From the NCBI RefSeq assembly GCF_016925535.1, contig NZ_CP070496.1:2294001-2358000 (forward strand): 64,000 nucleotides of DNA, given 5' to 3'. This DNA comes from Natronoglycomyces albus (lineage in GTDB: Bacteria > Actinomycetota > Actinomycetes > Mycobacteriales > Micromonosporaceae). The position numbers and the translations under genes are program-made. The notes beneath the pieces are model-generated. The model saw only the letters and a list, made by a program, of their open reading frames with translations, did not search any database and had not been told where the DNA came from. Shown piece after piece: positions 1 to 7,282 of this stretch (its first letter is position 1; each line of letters starts with the position of its first letter).

Positions 1-2
1 GC

Positions 3-161
3 CTCGCCGGTGCCGCGATCGCCGCCGGCTACGGGCTAGTCAGCCCCACCATCGTGGGCGCGGGCCTCACAGTCATCGGCCTGGCGCTCATCGTCGTCGC
101 GCGCGTCGCCGCACGGCACCGGGCTTCTTCATCGTCTCTCCACCTCACCTCGGCAACCTAG
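3..161 (+). CDS. Partial MFS-like transporter, C-terminal end only
   Basis: The frame enters from the left window edge and ends with TAG at 159-161. The 52 visible residues form a hydrophobic, Gly/Ala-rich segment (about residues 1-37 of the fragment), then RVAARHRA and a short Ser-rich cytosolic tail. This is how the last membrane helix of a major facilitator permease usually ends, but no diagnostic motif is visible, so the family is inferred. It stops 12 bases before the SDR gene and may belong to the same transcript. Confidence 0.55.
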   Translation, partial: LAGAAIAAGYGLVSPTIVGAGLTVIGLALIVVARVAARHRASSSSLHLTSAT

Positions 162-173
162 GAAGGCTGCACC

Positions 174-959
174 ATGCATCTCGATCTCGAAAGCCGCGTC
201 ATCATCGTCACCGGCGGCACCAGCGGCATCGGCCTCGCCACCGCCCACGAACTCGCAAGCGAAGGAGCGAACGTCGTGGCAGTCGCCCGCCGCGGCCCTG
301 GAGACGGCGTACTTCCCGCATCGGCGCACTTCGTCGCCGCCGACCTGAAAGCACCGGACGCCGCGGCCCGGGTTGTGGCGAAAACCATCGAACGGCACGG
401 CCGTATCGATGGGCTGGTGAACAACGCCGCCCTGTTCGATACCCGCGACTCGTTCGAGGCGATCGACGACGAGCTGTGGGAGTCGACGTTCGAGGTGAAC
501 CTGTTCGCCCTCGCCCGCCTCACCCGCGCCGTGATCCCGGCAATGCGGGACGCTGGCGGCGGAAGCATCGTGCACCTCGGCAGCGAAGCTGCCCGCATAC
601 CCGATCCGACGATGGCCGCCTACGCCGCGTCGAAGGCGGCGGTGCTGTCGCTGTCGAAATCGCTGGCGATCGAGTACGGGCTGGCGGGTATCCGCTCGAA
701 CGTCGTGTCACCCGGCCCGACTCGCACCGCGCTGTTCGACGCCCCGGGCGGGTTCGCCGAGCAGCTCGCCGCGCGCTTCGGCACCGACCCCGACACTGCG
801 GTCGACCGATTCATCCGAGAGGAGCGCCGCCTGCCCACCGGCCGAATCGGCCGACCCGAGGACGTCGCCGGAGTGATCGCATACCTGCTCTCACCACAGG
901 CGGGGCAGGTGACGGGTGCGGAGTGGTCGGTCGACGGCGGCGCACTGCGCCAAATCTGA
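174..959 (+). CDS. SDR family NAD(P)-dependent oxidoreductase
   Basis: A 261-residue classical short-chain dehydrogenase/reductase, the normal length for the family. The dinucleotide-binding motif TGGTSGIG is at residues 13-20, NNAA at 83-86, the catalytic Ser at 137 (LGSEA), and the Tyr/Lys pair in YAASK at 150/154. The C-terminus has the usual cofactor-closing segment ending in VDGGALRQI. The substrate cannot be read from sequence. The start ATG follows an AGGAAGG-type ribosome site (160-166). It heads four closely spaced plus-strand genes (SDR, hydrolase, unknown, LLM oxidoreductase), which suggests one small-molecule or xenobiotic redox pathway. Codon use is more GC-rich than in the genes after 7 kb. 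Confidence 0.9.
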   Translation: MHLDLESRVIIVTGGTSGIGLATAHELASEGANVVAVARRGPGDGVLPASAHFVAADLKAPDAAARVVAKTIERHGRIDGLVNNAALFDTRDSFEAIDDELWESTFEVNLFALARLTRAVIPAMRDAGGGSIVHLGSEAARIPDPTMAAYAASKAAVLSLSKSLAIEYGLAGIRSNVVSPGPTRTALFDAPGGFAEQLAARFGTDPDTAVDRFIREERRLPTGRIGRPEDVAGVIAYLLSPQAGQVTGAEWSVDGGALRQI

Positions 960-970
960 CCGGACCCATC

Positions 971-1774
971 ATGACCACGATCACTGCCCCTGAAACGACG
1001 CTCTCCAGTGCTGTCGCATCCGATGGCGCGCCGGTGCCGCTCCTCGTGCATCGACCGGAGAGCCCGCGCGGCTGGATCGTCTGGGCGCACGGCGGTTCCT
1101 GGCAGTACGGCTCCGCTGCCGCCTGGGCGCCCGTCACCGGCGGGCTCGCATCCCTGTCGGGGTGGGCGGTCGTCTCCGTCGAGTACCGCCTCGCGCCGGA
1201 GCACCGGTTCCCGGCCGCGGTGCTCGACGTGCTTGCAGCACTCGCCTGGGCCGACCGTCGATCCGACGGGTTGCCGGTGGCCGTCGGGGGCGACAGCGCC
1301 GGCGGCACAATCGCCGCCTCCGCCGCGCTCGCCCGGCGCAATACCGGCGACCGGGTGCCGGCCCAGGTGTTGGCGTATCCGCCGCTCGATCCCGAATGCG
1401 CCCGCCCTTCCCATCGGATCGGGTCTGGCGCGTTTCCGAACCGGGAGGACCTGCGTGCGGCATGGCGACTCTGGCTGGACAGCACTCCCGAGCCGACGAT
1501 CCTGCCCACTCCACTGGAGGCTCCGAGTCTTGCTGGGCTGGCCCCGGTGTCCCTGGTCGTCGGCAGCGACGATCCGGTTCGCGACGACGTGATCGTCTAC
1601 GCCGACCAGCTCCGCGCCGACGGCATCCCCGTGACGTTGGAGGTGCTTCCCGGCGTCGGGCACGCCGACCTGCTCAGCCCTCGCAGCCGCGCGCTCGCGG
1701 CGGTGGCCGCGGCACTGTCCGAACTATCCACTCCGAGTCCTCAACCGAATCACCTGGAAGGAACCCCATCATGA
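971..1774 (+). CDS. Alpha/beta hydrolase fold-3 (HSL/acetyl-esterase type)
   Basis: A 267-residue hydrolase. The oxyanion-hole motif HGGSW is at residues 40-44, the nucleophile Ser109 lies in GDSAGG (107-112), the acid is in SDDPVRDD (about 199-206), and the catalytic His is near 231 in GVGHADLL. This is the hormone-sensitive-lipase/esterase pattern (HGGG, GDSAGG), so it probably cleaves small carboxylic esters in the cytoplasm. The ATG at 971 is preferred because it lies 11 bases after the SDR stop. The longer upstream frame would be buried in the SDR gene. Its TGA overlaps the next ATG (ATGA at 1771-1774), implying translational coupling. Confidence 0.88.
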   Translation: MTTITAPETTLSSAVASDGAPVPLLVHRPESPRGWIVWAHGGSWQYGSAAAWAPVTGGLASLSGWAVVSVEYRLAPEHRFPAAVLDVLAALAWADRRSDGLPVAVGGDSAGGTIAASAALARRNTGDRVPAQVLAYPPLDPECARPSHRIGSGAFPNREDLRAAWRLWLDSTPEPTILPTPLEAPSLAGLAPVSLVVGSDDPVRDDVIVYADQLRADGIPVTLEVLPGVGHADLLSPRSRALAAVAAALSELSTPSPQPNHLEGTPS

Positions 1775-2289
1775 CTACCATTCCCGTGCCGCTTGAGGCG
1801 TTGACCCGTCACTTCATCGACCTGCGGGACAGCAACCATTTCGGCCACGTCACCCGCACCGGCAAGGAGACCGCCTTCGGAGAAGCCGTCCAACTGCTCG
1901 ACGGCCCGGCCCGACAGGTGCTGGCAGAGTTCAACGAGCATCTCCTTGCCGGCACGGGGAAGATCGAGGTGACCGGTCTGCACCGTGACCAGCGTGGCGG
2001 GCTCATCGCCTCCTGGCTGCTGACCTGGCCCGAACAGCGCGCCGCCAACCTCGCCCCCATCAGCCTGATCGCGACCTACGGCGCCGGGTTCCACCACCCG
2101 CACCTGCGCGGCGCGACCATCGGCGAGTGGCCGCTGAACGTCGCCGAGCCCGAGCACGCCGAAGAGCTGGTGCCGGTGCTGCGCACGATCGCCGGCGCCG
2201 ATATCCACAACCTCGTCTTCCAGGTCGGCGGCGACTGGCGCATCATCCCCGCCCTCCACCCCGCAAACGCCGAGAAGAAGTCAGCATGA
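1771..2289 (+). CDS. Hypothetical protein in oxidoreductase cluster
   Basis: A 172-residue soluble protein with no family I recognise. It starts at the ATG overlapping the hydrolase stop, behind a GGAAGGAA ribosome site (1757-1764), and its own stop overlaps the next ATG (2286). It is mixed alpha/beta, without signal peptide or membrane helix. A conserved-looking patch near residues 95-115 contains GAGFHHPHLRGA, and the C-terminus is charged. Its position between an esterase and a flavin oxidoreductase suggests an accessory or small enzymatic role in the same pathway. That is inference from context only. Confidence 0.75.
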   Translation: MTTIPVPLEALTRHFIDLRDSNHFGHVTRTGKETAFGEAVQLLDGPARQVLAEFNEHLLAGTGKIEVTGLHRDQRGGLIASWLLTWPEQRAANLAPISLIATYGAGFHHPHLRGATIGEWPLNVAEPEHAEELVPVLRTIAGADIHNLVFQVGGDWRIIPALHPANAEKKSA

Positions 2290-3203
2290 GGGTCTCGATC
2301 CTCGACCAGGTACCGATCACCGAACACACGCCGACGCCAGCGGAGGCCGTCACGAGCGGCCTCCGCCTCGCCCAGGAAGCGGAAGCGCTGGGGTATCACC
2401 GGATCTGGTTCGCCGAGCACCACCGCTCGGCCTCGTTCGCGAGCACCGCACCGGAAATGATGACCGCCCTCGCGCTGGAGCGCACTCGGCGTATTCGGGT
2501 CGGCACCGGTGGCATTCTCCTCCCGCTGTATCCCGTCCAGAAGATCATCGAGGTGATGAGCCTGCTCGGGCAAGTGCACGGTGATCGGATCGATACCGGA
2601 GTTGGGCGTGCTGCCTTGGACGACCCGGACTACGGGGAGAAGATCGCCGCCCTCGCCCACGCCCTCGGCACACAGCATCCGTCAAGGGACGGTGAGCCGG
2701 ATGGCCGGGTCTGGGTGCTCGGCGCAGGCGGCTCCGCCTCACCCCTCGCCGGCCTCGCCGGCGCCGGATATGCGCACGGACACTTCTTCGTGCCCCGCGG
2801 CGGCGAAACCGCGATGTCTGCCTACCGTGCAACGACCGCCGAGCATGGTCATGGTGCGCATACGGTGCTGGCGGTGCGCGTGGTCACCGCCGAGACGCGC
2901 GAACGCGCCCAAGAGCTGGCGGATGCGACGCTGCTGTGGCGGGCACGCAAAGACCTCGGCTTCGTCGGGCCAATCCCGTCGGCCGAGACCACGCTGCGGC
3001 ACGAGTGGACCGATGCTGAGCACACCCGCGCGAAAGCCCGATCCCAAGCGATCATCACGGGCACGCCCGACCAAGTGAGCACCGAACTCACGGCACTGGC
3101 CGAAGCGCACAACACGGACGAGGTCATGATCAACACCCTCACCAGCGACCCGAACGACCGACTGACCTCGTACCGGATGCTGGCCGAACGCCTCATGGAG
3201 TGA
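2286..3203 (+). CDS. LLM class flavin-dependent oxidoreductase (luciferase-like)
   Basis: A 305-residue luciferase-like monooxygenase. Family signatures are the N-terminal SILDQVPI, the RIWFAEHH motif near residues 39-46, RIRVGTGGILLPLY near 68-81, and a late segment, ITGTPDQV, that in this family precedes the C-terminal helices. Members use reduced FMN or F420. The family variant with this N-terminus normally has about 330 residues, so this copy is slightly short between residues 100 and 135, where GRIDLGVGRAPG-type sequence is reduced to RIDTGVGRAALD. It is the last gene of the cluster and ends 18 bases before a strong bidirectional terminator. Confidence 0.9.
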   Translation: MRVSILDQVPITEHTPTPAEAVTSGLRLAQEAEALGYHRIWFAEHHRSASFASTAPEMMTALALERTRRIRVGTGGILLPLYPVQKIIEVMSLLGQVHGDRIDTGVGRAALDDPDYGEKIAALAHALGTQHPSRDGEPDGRVWVLGAGGSASPLAGLAGAGYAHGHFFVPRGGETAMSAYRATTAEHGHGAHTVLAVRVVTAETRERAQELADATLLWRARKDLGFVGPIPSAETTLRHEWTDAEHTRAKARSQAIITGTPDQVSTELTALAEAHNTDEVMINTLTSDPNDRLTSYRMLAERLME

Positions 3204-3221
3204 TCGTCACGGTCACCGCAC

Positions 3222-3261
3222 GAAGAAGCGCTCCCAGAGATGATCCTGGGAGCGCTTCTTC
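3222..3261. terminator. Bidirectional hairpin terminator
   Basis: Perfect 16-bp arms (3222-3237 and 3246-3261) around an 8-base loop. It separates the convergent LLM oxidoreductase gene (plus) and HTH regulator gene (minus), so it can end transcription from both sides. Confidence 0.85.
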
Positions 3262-3281
3262 ACTGTGCGTCGGACGACCGG

Positions 3282-4151
3282 TTACAAGGCCGAGGTCAGT
3301 AGCCGCAGCGCGGCGAACGACGCGCTGCCGGGCTCAGCGGTGTGGGTGAGGATACGTTGCCCGTTGCCCTCAGGCAGATGCAGCACCTCATAGCCCAGCT
3401 CCAGCTCCCCGACCTTGGGATGGCGGAATCGCTTCGCTCCGCTCGTGCACAGCCGAACGTCGTGGCCGGCCCAAAGACGGGCGAACTCAGGGCTGTTCAT
3501 GCTCAGCTCCCCGACCATTTCGGCCAGGCGCATGTCGTCGGCGAACTGCGCCGCGACGTAGCGCAAGGAGGCGACAGCGAGGGCAGCTTCGTCGGTCCAG
3601 TCGACGTAGAGGTCGCGGGTGTGCTCGTCGAGGAACAGCAGCTTCAACTGGTTCGGACGATTCTCTTCCCACGAGGGCGCATCGCAATCGAGGTGCCCAG
3701 CGAGTAGGAGGTGGCCAGCCCGGTTCCAGGCGAGGATGTCGTTGAACCGGCCCAGCAGCACCGCGGGCACATCGCCCATCGAGTGCAACAGTTGCGCCGC
3801 GCCGGGCTTGGCCACCTCCGGCTTCGACGCCTGCGGTCGCTTCACCGGGGCGGGGTGCGCCAGCGCATACAGATGCGCCCGTTCGTCGTCGTCGAGCTGG
3901 AGGGCACGCGCGAGCGCGTCGATGATGGCATCCGAGGCGTTCTGCGACTGCCCCTGTTCCAGCCGGGTCAGATAGGTCACCGAGACTCCGGCCAACTGCG
4001 CGAGTTCCTCCCGGCGCAGGCCGGGAACGCGGCGGCGTCCGTAGCTGTTGACGCCGACCTCGTCCGGGGTGATCCGGTCGCGACGCGAGCGTAGGAACTC
4101 GCCCAGCTCGGTGACCGGGCCATCGGTATCAGTGGACTGCGGTAGTGCCAT
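3282..4151 (-). CDS. HTH (XRE/MmyB-like) transcriptional regulator
   Basis: A 289-residue regulator. Residues about 36-85 form a Cro/C1-type helix-turn-helix (GLRREELAQLAGVSVTYLTR, then LEQGQS). The remainder matches the MmyB-like ligand-binding domain common in actinomycetes, seen in RFNDILAWNRAGHLL and RHDV-type segments near the end. The ATG at 4151 gives the normal length; the longer open frame upstream runs through the oppositely oriented transporter gene and is not credible. It is divergent from the MFS exporter with 118 bases between the starts, the classic layout of a local repressor controlling the exporter and itself. Confidence 0.9.
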   Translation of the reverse strand: MALPQSTDTDGPVTELGEFLRSRRDRITPDEVGVNSYGRRRVPGLRREELAQLAGVSVTYLTRLEQGQSQNASDAIIDALARALQLDDDERAHLYALAHPAPVKRPQASKPEVAKPGAAQLLHSMGDVPAVLLGRFNDILAWNRAGHLLLAGHLDCDAPSWEENRPNQLKLLFLDEHTRDLYVDWTDEAALAVASLRYVAAQFADDMRLAEMVGELSMNSPEFARLWAGHDVRLCTSGAKRFRHPKVGELELGYEVLHLPEGNGQRILTHTAEPGSASFAALRLLTSAL

Positions 4152-4269
4152 GCCATCTATTGTCCCGCACGCGTACCGGCGGAGCCTGACCCTGTCAGTG
4201 CTAGGCAACCGCAGGCCACTCAAACCGGGGATCTGGCTACCTCGTTCGCATCGTCCGATTCTGGATGTC

Positions 4270-5733
4270 ATGAGCCAAACAGACACCTCACCACCACCCA
4301 GTACCGCATCGACACCTGTTCCGGCGGAGCGGTTCACCGCAGCCCAGAAGATCGCCATGGCGGTCCTGCTGACGGCGAACTTCACCCTCGCGGTCGACTT
4401 CTCGATCCTCAACGTCGCCCTGCCGCACATCGGCACCGAGCTCGGCTTCGCCACCTCTGCCCTGCAATGGATCGTGACCTCCTTCGCGCTCTGCGCCGCC
4501 GGATTCACGCTCTTCTTCGGCCGCGTCGCTGACCTGTTCGGCCGCAAGCGGCTGTTCATGATCGGGATCGTGCTGCTCGGCGTCTCCTCCCTGGCCGGCG
4601 GACTCGCGACCGAGCCCGTGCTGCTGCTCATCGCCCGCGTCGGCCAGGGCATCGCAACCGCGATGGTCACCCCCGCCGCGCTCTCGCTCATGACCACCAT
4701 GTTCCCCGAAGGCCCCGCCCGATCCCGAGCCCTCGGACTCAACGGCGCGCTTATGGCCGCTGGCTTCACCGCGGGCGCCGTGCTCGGCGGGCTGCTCACG
4801 GGGGCCGTATCGTGGCGGTGGGCGTTCTTCATCAACGTCGCAGTCGCCCTCGTCGTGATCGTGATCGCCCCGTTCGTGCTGCGCGAACCCGCCCGTGGCC
4901 CCCGTCCCAAGCTCGACGTGCCCGGCGCCGTCACGATCACCCTCGCGCTGGTCGCGCTCGTGTTCGGGATCGACACCGCCGGTCACAACGGCTGGACGCA
5001 CCCCGGCACCTGGGGTCCGATCCTCGCCGCCCTGATCCTGTTCGCCGTGTTCCTGAAGATCGAGGGCCGCGTCACCGAGCCCCTCGTCGCACCGGGCCTA
5101 CTGAAGCGCTCGAATATCGGCTGGGGCAACACCGCAGGCCTCCTCGCCTTCGGAACCTTCACCTCGCTCGTGTTCCTGCTAACCCTCTACCTGCAGCAGA
5201 TCCTCGGCTACTCCGCGATCACCGCGGGCCTGATCCTGGGTGTGCTCGGCATCGGCACCGTGATCGGCGGCCTCATCGCCCCGAAGATCATCGGCAAGAC
5301 CAGCGCCAAGACCGCGATCGTCGTAGGCCTCGTAGTACAGGCCGCCGCGACCGCGCCGCTCGCGTTCGCGGGCGACAGCCGCGTCTGGCTGGTGCCGGTG
5401 CTGATTCTGACGTTCGTCGGCGGGATCGCGAACCTCGTCGCGATCGTCGGCTACGTCGTCGCCTCCACCTCCGGCGTCCCCGCCAACCAGCAGGGCCTCG
5501 CCACCGGCCTCGTAACGATGAGCCAGCAGGTCGGCATCGCCCTCGGCACCCCCGTGATGTCGGCGATCGCCACGGGCATGGTCGCCGCGACGCTGCTGCC
5601 CGGGTTGCAGCTCGCGATCGGCGTCAATGCTGTGATCGCGATCGGTGCGGCGATCCTCATCGCAGTCTCCCTACGCCTGCCGAAGACACCTGCTCCGCTC
5701 ACGACACCGCAACCAGCCGGCGTAGCCGCCTAG
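4270..5733 (+). CDS. DHA2-family MFS drug exporter (EmrB/QacA type)
   Basis: A 487-residue multi-spanning transporter. The pattern fits 14 transmembrane helices: helix 1 LTANFTLAVDFSILNVALP with the family D-x-x-I-(L/V)-N-V-A-L-P signature, motif A GRVADLFGRKR after helix 2, and motif C-like glycine-rich helix 5 (GFTAGAVLGGLL). DHA2 members export drugs or antiseptics by proton antiport. The ATG at 4270 starts a hydrophilic 28-residue tail before helix 1. The upstream HTH gene is the probable regulator. Codon use is strongly GC-biased, like the other genes left of 5.9 kb. Confidence 0.92.
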   Translation: MSQTDTSPPPSTASTPVPAERFTAAQKIAMAVLLTANFTLAVDFSILNVALPHIGTELGFATSALQWIVTSFALCAAGFTLFFGRVADLFGRKRLFMIGIVLLGVSSLAGGLATEPVLLLIARVGQGIATAMVTPAALSLMTTMFPEGPARSRALGLNGALMAAGFTAGAVLGGLLTGAVSWRWAFFINVAVALVVIVIAPFVLREPARGPRPKLDVPGAVTITLALVALVFGIDTAGHNGWTHPGTWGPILAALILFAVFLKIEGRVTEPLVAPGLLKRSNIGWGNTAGLLAFGTFTSLVFLLTLYLQQILGYSAITAGLILGVLGIGTVIGGLIAPKIIGKTSAKTAIVVGLVVQAAATAPLAFAGDSRVWLVPVLILTFVGGIANLVAIVGYVVASTSGVPANQQGLATGLVTMSQQVGIALGTPVMSAIATGMVAATLLPGLQLAIGVNAVIAIGAAILIAVSLRLPKTPAPLTTPQPAGVAA

Positions 5734-5754
5734 CGACATCCCCCTCAATCATGG

Positions 5755-5797
5755 ACGCCCTGCGAGCTCCCGGCCTGATCAGGAGCTCGCAGGGCGT
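5755..5797 (+). terminator. Hairpin terminator after MFS gene
   Basis: Perfect 16-bp arms (5755-5770 and 5782-5797) with an 11-base loop, 21 bases after the transporter stop. Confidence 0.8.
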
Positions 5798-6740
5798 TCA
5801 CCTATGGCCGGACTGATCGTGATGTTTGAGCCCGTATTCGCGCGAACCAGCACGATCCACCGACCTGTCGGCCCGGTCGCCTACGACTGTGTGACGCTCA
5901 TCGTGATCCGGTCGGGGTCGGCGATCCTGTACTCCGAATTCGGCGGAAAAGTTCGCTACAAAGGTGAAATCTATAAGGGTAAGCATGAACCACTAATTGA
6001 TGCCGCAACGTTCCATCGAGTGCAGGAGATAATCGAGTCACGGGCACCTATTCGTGAACGACGATGGCATCACTTCATCAAAGGGCTAGCTTGGTGCAAT
6101 CGCTGCGACAACCGTTTGATATACGAACGCGGCAAGAACCCTCGTGGAGTCATCTACTTCTACTTTCAGTGCCGAGGCCGTCGACTATCCAATTGTGACC
6201 TTCCTTGGCTGCGAGAAACCGACGTCGAGAAAGAAATTGAGAGCCACCTGGCCACTGTCCAGATTCCTCACCAATACGCTGAAGAGCTTCAAGATGCGCT
6301 CACAGAGGCCCATGCCAGCCGCAGCGGCCTCGCAAAAGCACACAAGAAAAACCTCGTTCGCGAGAAGCGTGAACTGGAACGACGACACGTCGAACTAGTC
6401 AAGCTCGTTGGCCACCCAAAGTGGCCCGCCGAAGTACTGACCGGGCAAGTTGCTGAGGTGACAGATCAACTCGACACGATCAAGGCTCAGCTAGAGACGT
6501 GCCAGCAGCTCGACATTCAATCCACCAAAGAGTCGCTGCAAATCGTACTTGAGTTGCTGCGGACACCCAGAGAAACGTACAAGCGCGTCCAAGAGGTCGG
6601 CAAGACCCTCATGCTGAAGGCAATCTTTGACAAGATCTGGCTTGACGCCGATGACGAAACCAAGACCCCCTACACCGTGAGAGACCGTCTCGGCCCAGTC
6701 ACTGAACCACTCCTACCAGCGACCCGATCTCCACAAGAAA

Positions 6741-6762
6741 GGGCCGCCAAACGTGGCGGCCC
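6741..6762 (-). terminator. Terminator of the tRNA cluster
   Basis: 9-bp perfect arms (6741-6749, 6754-6762) with loop aacg. On the minus strand the hairpin is followed by TTTCTT, so it fits as an intrinsic terminator 57 bases after tRNA-Val. It lies inside the recombinase reading frame. Confidence 0.7.
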
Positions 6763-6818
6763 CATGCTCACACCCTCGAAGTTCACCTTCAAAGGTCAGT
6801 GTTCGGATAAGAACTTTT

Positions 6819-6893
6819 TGGTGGACGATACTGGGATCGAACCAGTGACCTCTTCCGTGTCAGGGAAGCGCTCTCCCGCTGAGCTAATCGTCC
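6819..6893 (-). tRNA. tRNA-Val (GAC anticodon)
   Basis: Reverse complement folds as a full cloverleaf: acceptor GGACGAT/ATCGTCC, D arm GCTC-AGCGGGAGA-GCGC, anticodon stem CTTCC/GGAAG with loop CTGACAC (anticodon GAC at 6859-6861), T arm with TTCGATC, discriminator A, and an encoded CCA at 6819-6821. The recombinase frame runs antisense across it. Last of three tRNA genes in the cluster. Confidence 0.95.
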
Positions 6894-6905
6894 AAGTCTT
6901 CGTTG

Positions 6906-6976
6906 AGGTGGAGACGGGATTCGAACCCGTGTAGACGGCTTTGCAGGCCGCTGCCTCGCCTCTCGGCCACTCCACC
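6906..6976 (-). tRNA. tRNA-Cys (GCA anticodon)
   Basis: Reverse complement begins GGTGGAGTGGCCGAG, has an anticodon loop CTGCAAA (anticodon GCA), and a T arm ACGGGTTCGAATCCCGT. The 3' CCA is not encoded. Sits 12 bases upstream of tRNA-Val. Confidence 0.95.
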
Positions 6977-6997
6977 AACGCACTTGCGCGGTTTCCG

Positions 6998-7070
6998 AGC
7001 GGAAGACGGGGTTCGAACCCGCGACCTACACCTTGGCAAGGTGTCGCGCTACCAGCTGCGCCACTTCCGC
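6998..7070 (-). tRNA. tRNA-Gly (GCC anticodon)
   Basis: Reverse complement begins GCGGAAGTGGCGCAGC, has an anticodon loop TTGCCAA (anticodon GCC) on an ACACC/GGTGT stem, and a T arm with GGTTCGAACCC. No encoded CCA. First gene of the three-tRNA transcription unit. The Gly-Cys-Val order is common in actinomycetes. Confidence 0.95.
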
Positions 7071-7282
7071 ATATCGCCCTGCGAGTTTACAACCCCGCGT
7101 TGGCAACGGGAAAACCTTAGCTCACTACTCACCGCGCGCCTAACTCGGGGTGGCCCCAGTCTAACGGCTGGAGCCGGACGTGGGCTTTCCGGTGCATATT
7201 TGCCACGGGCGCGCCACTCATCTTCACGGGGATGACAGAATGCCTACGTTGTAGTTTGGCCGGTTTTGACGTAAGGAATCCC

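Larger units (their letters stand above)
5804..6934 (+). pseudogene. Large serine recombinase, N-terminally truncated
   Basis: Recognisable recombinase sequence begins only near 5945 (GKVRYKGEIYKGKHEPLID, the Recombinase domain). It continues with the zinc-ribbon domain (CNRC near 6098-6109, later CRGRRLSNCD) and a long charged coiled coil. The whole serine-catalytic resolvase domain and the start of the Recombinase domain are absent. The first 47 codons of the open frame are unrelated GC-rich sequence. At the 3' end no stop appears until 6932-6934, and the frame crosses tRNA-Val antisense (residues DDTGIEPVTSS are tRNA-derived). Integrases often end this way beside a tRNA attachment site. 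Base composition changes visibly near 5945. Non-functional as a recombinase unless complemented. Confidence 0.75.

Noticed and set aside
3282-4976. 564-codon minus-strand frame as one long regulator
   Set aside because: The part beyond 4151 runs antisense through the MFS exporter and is Ser/Thr/Ala-rich shadow sequence.
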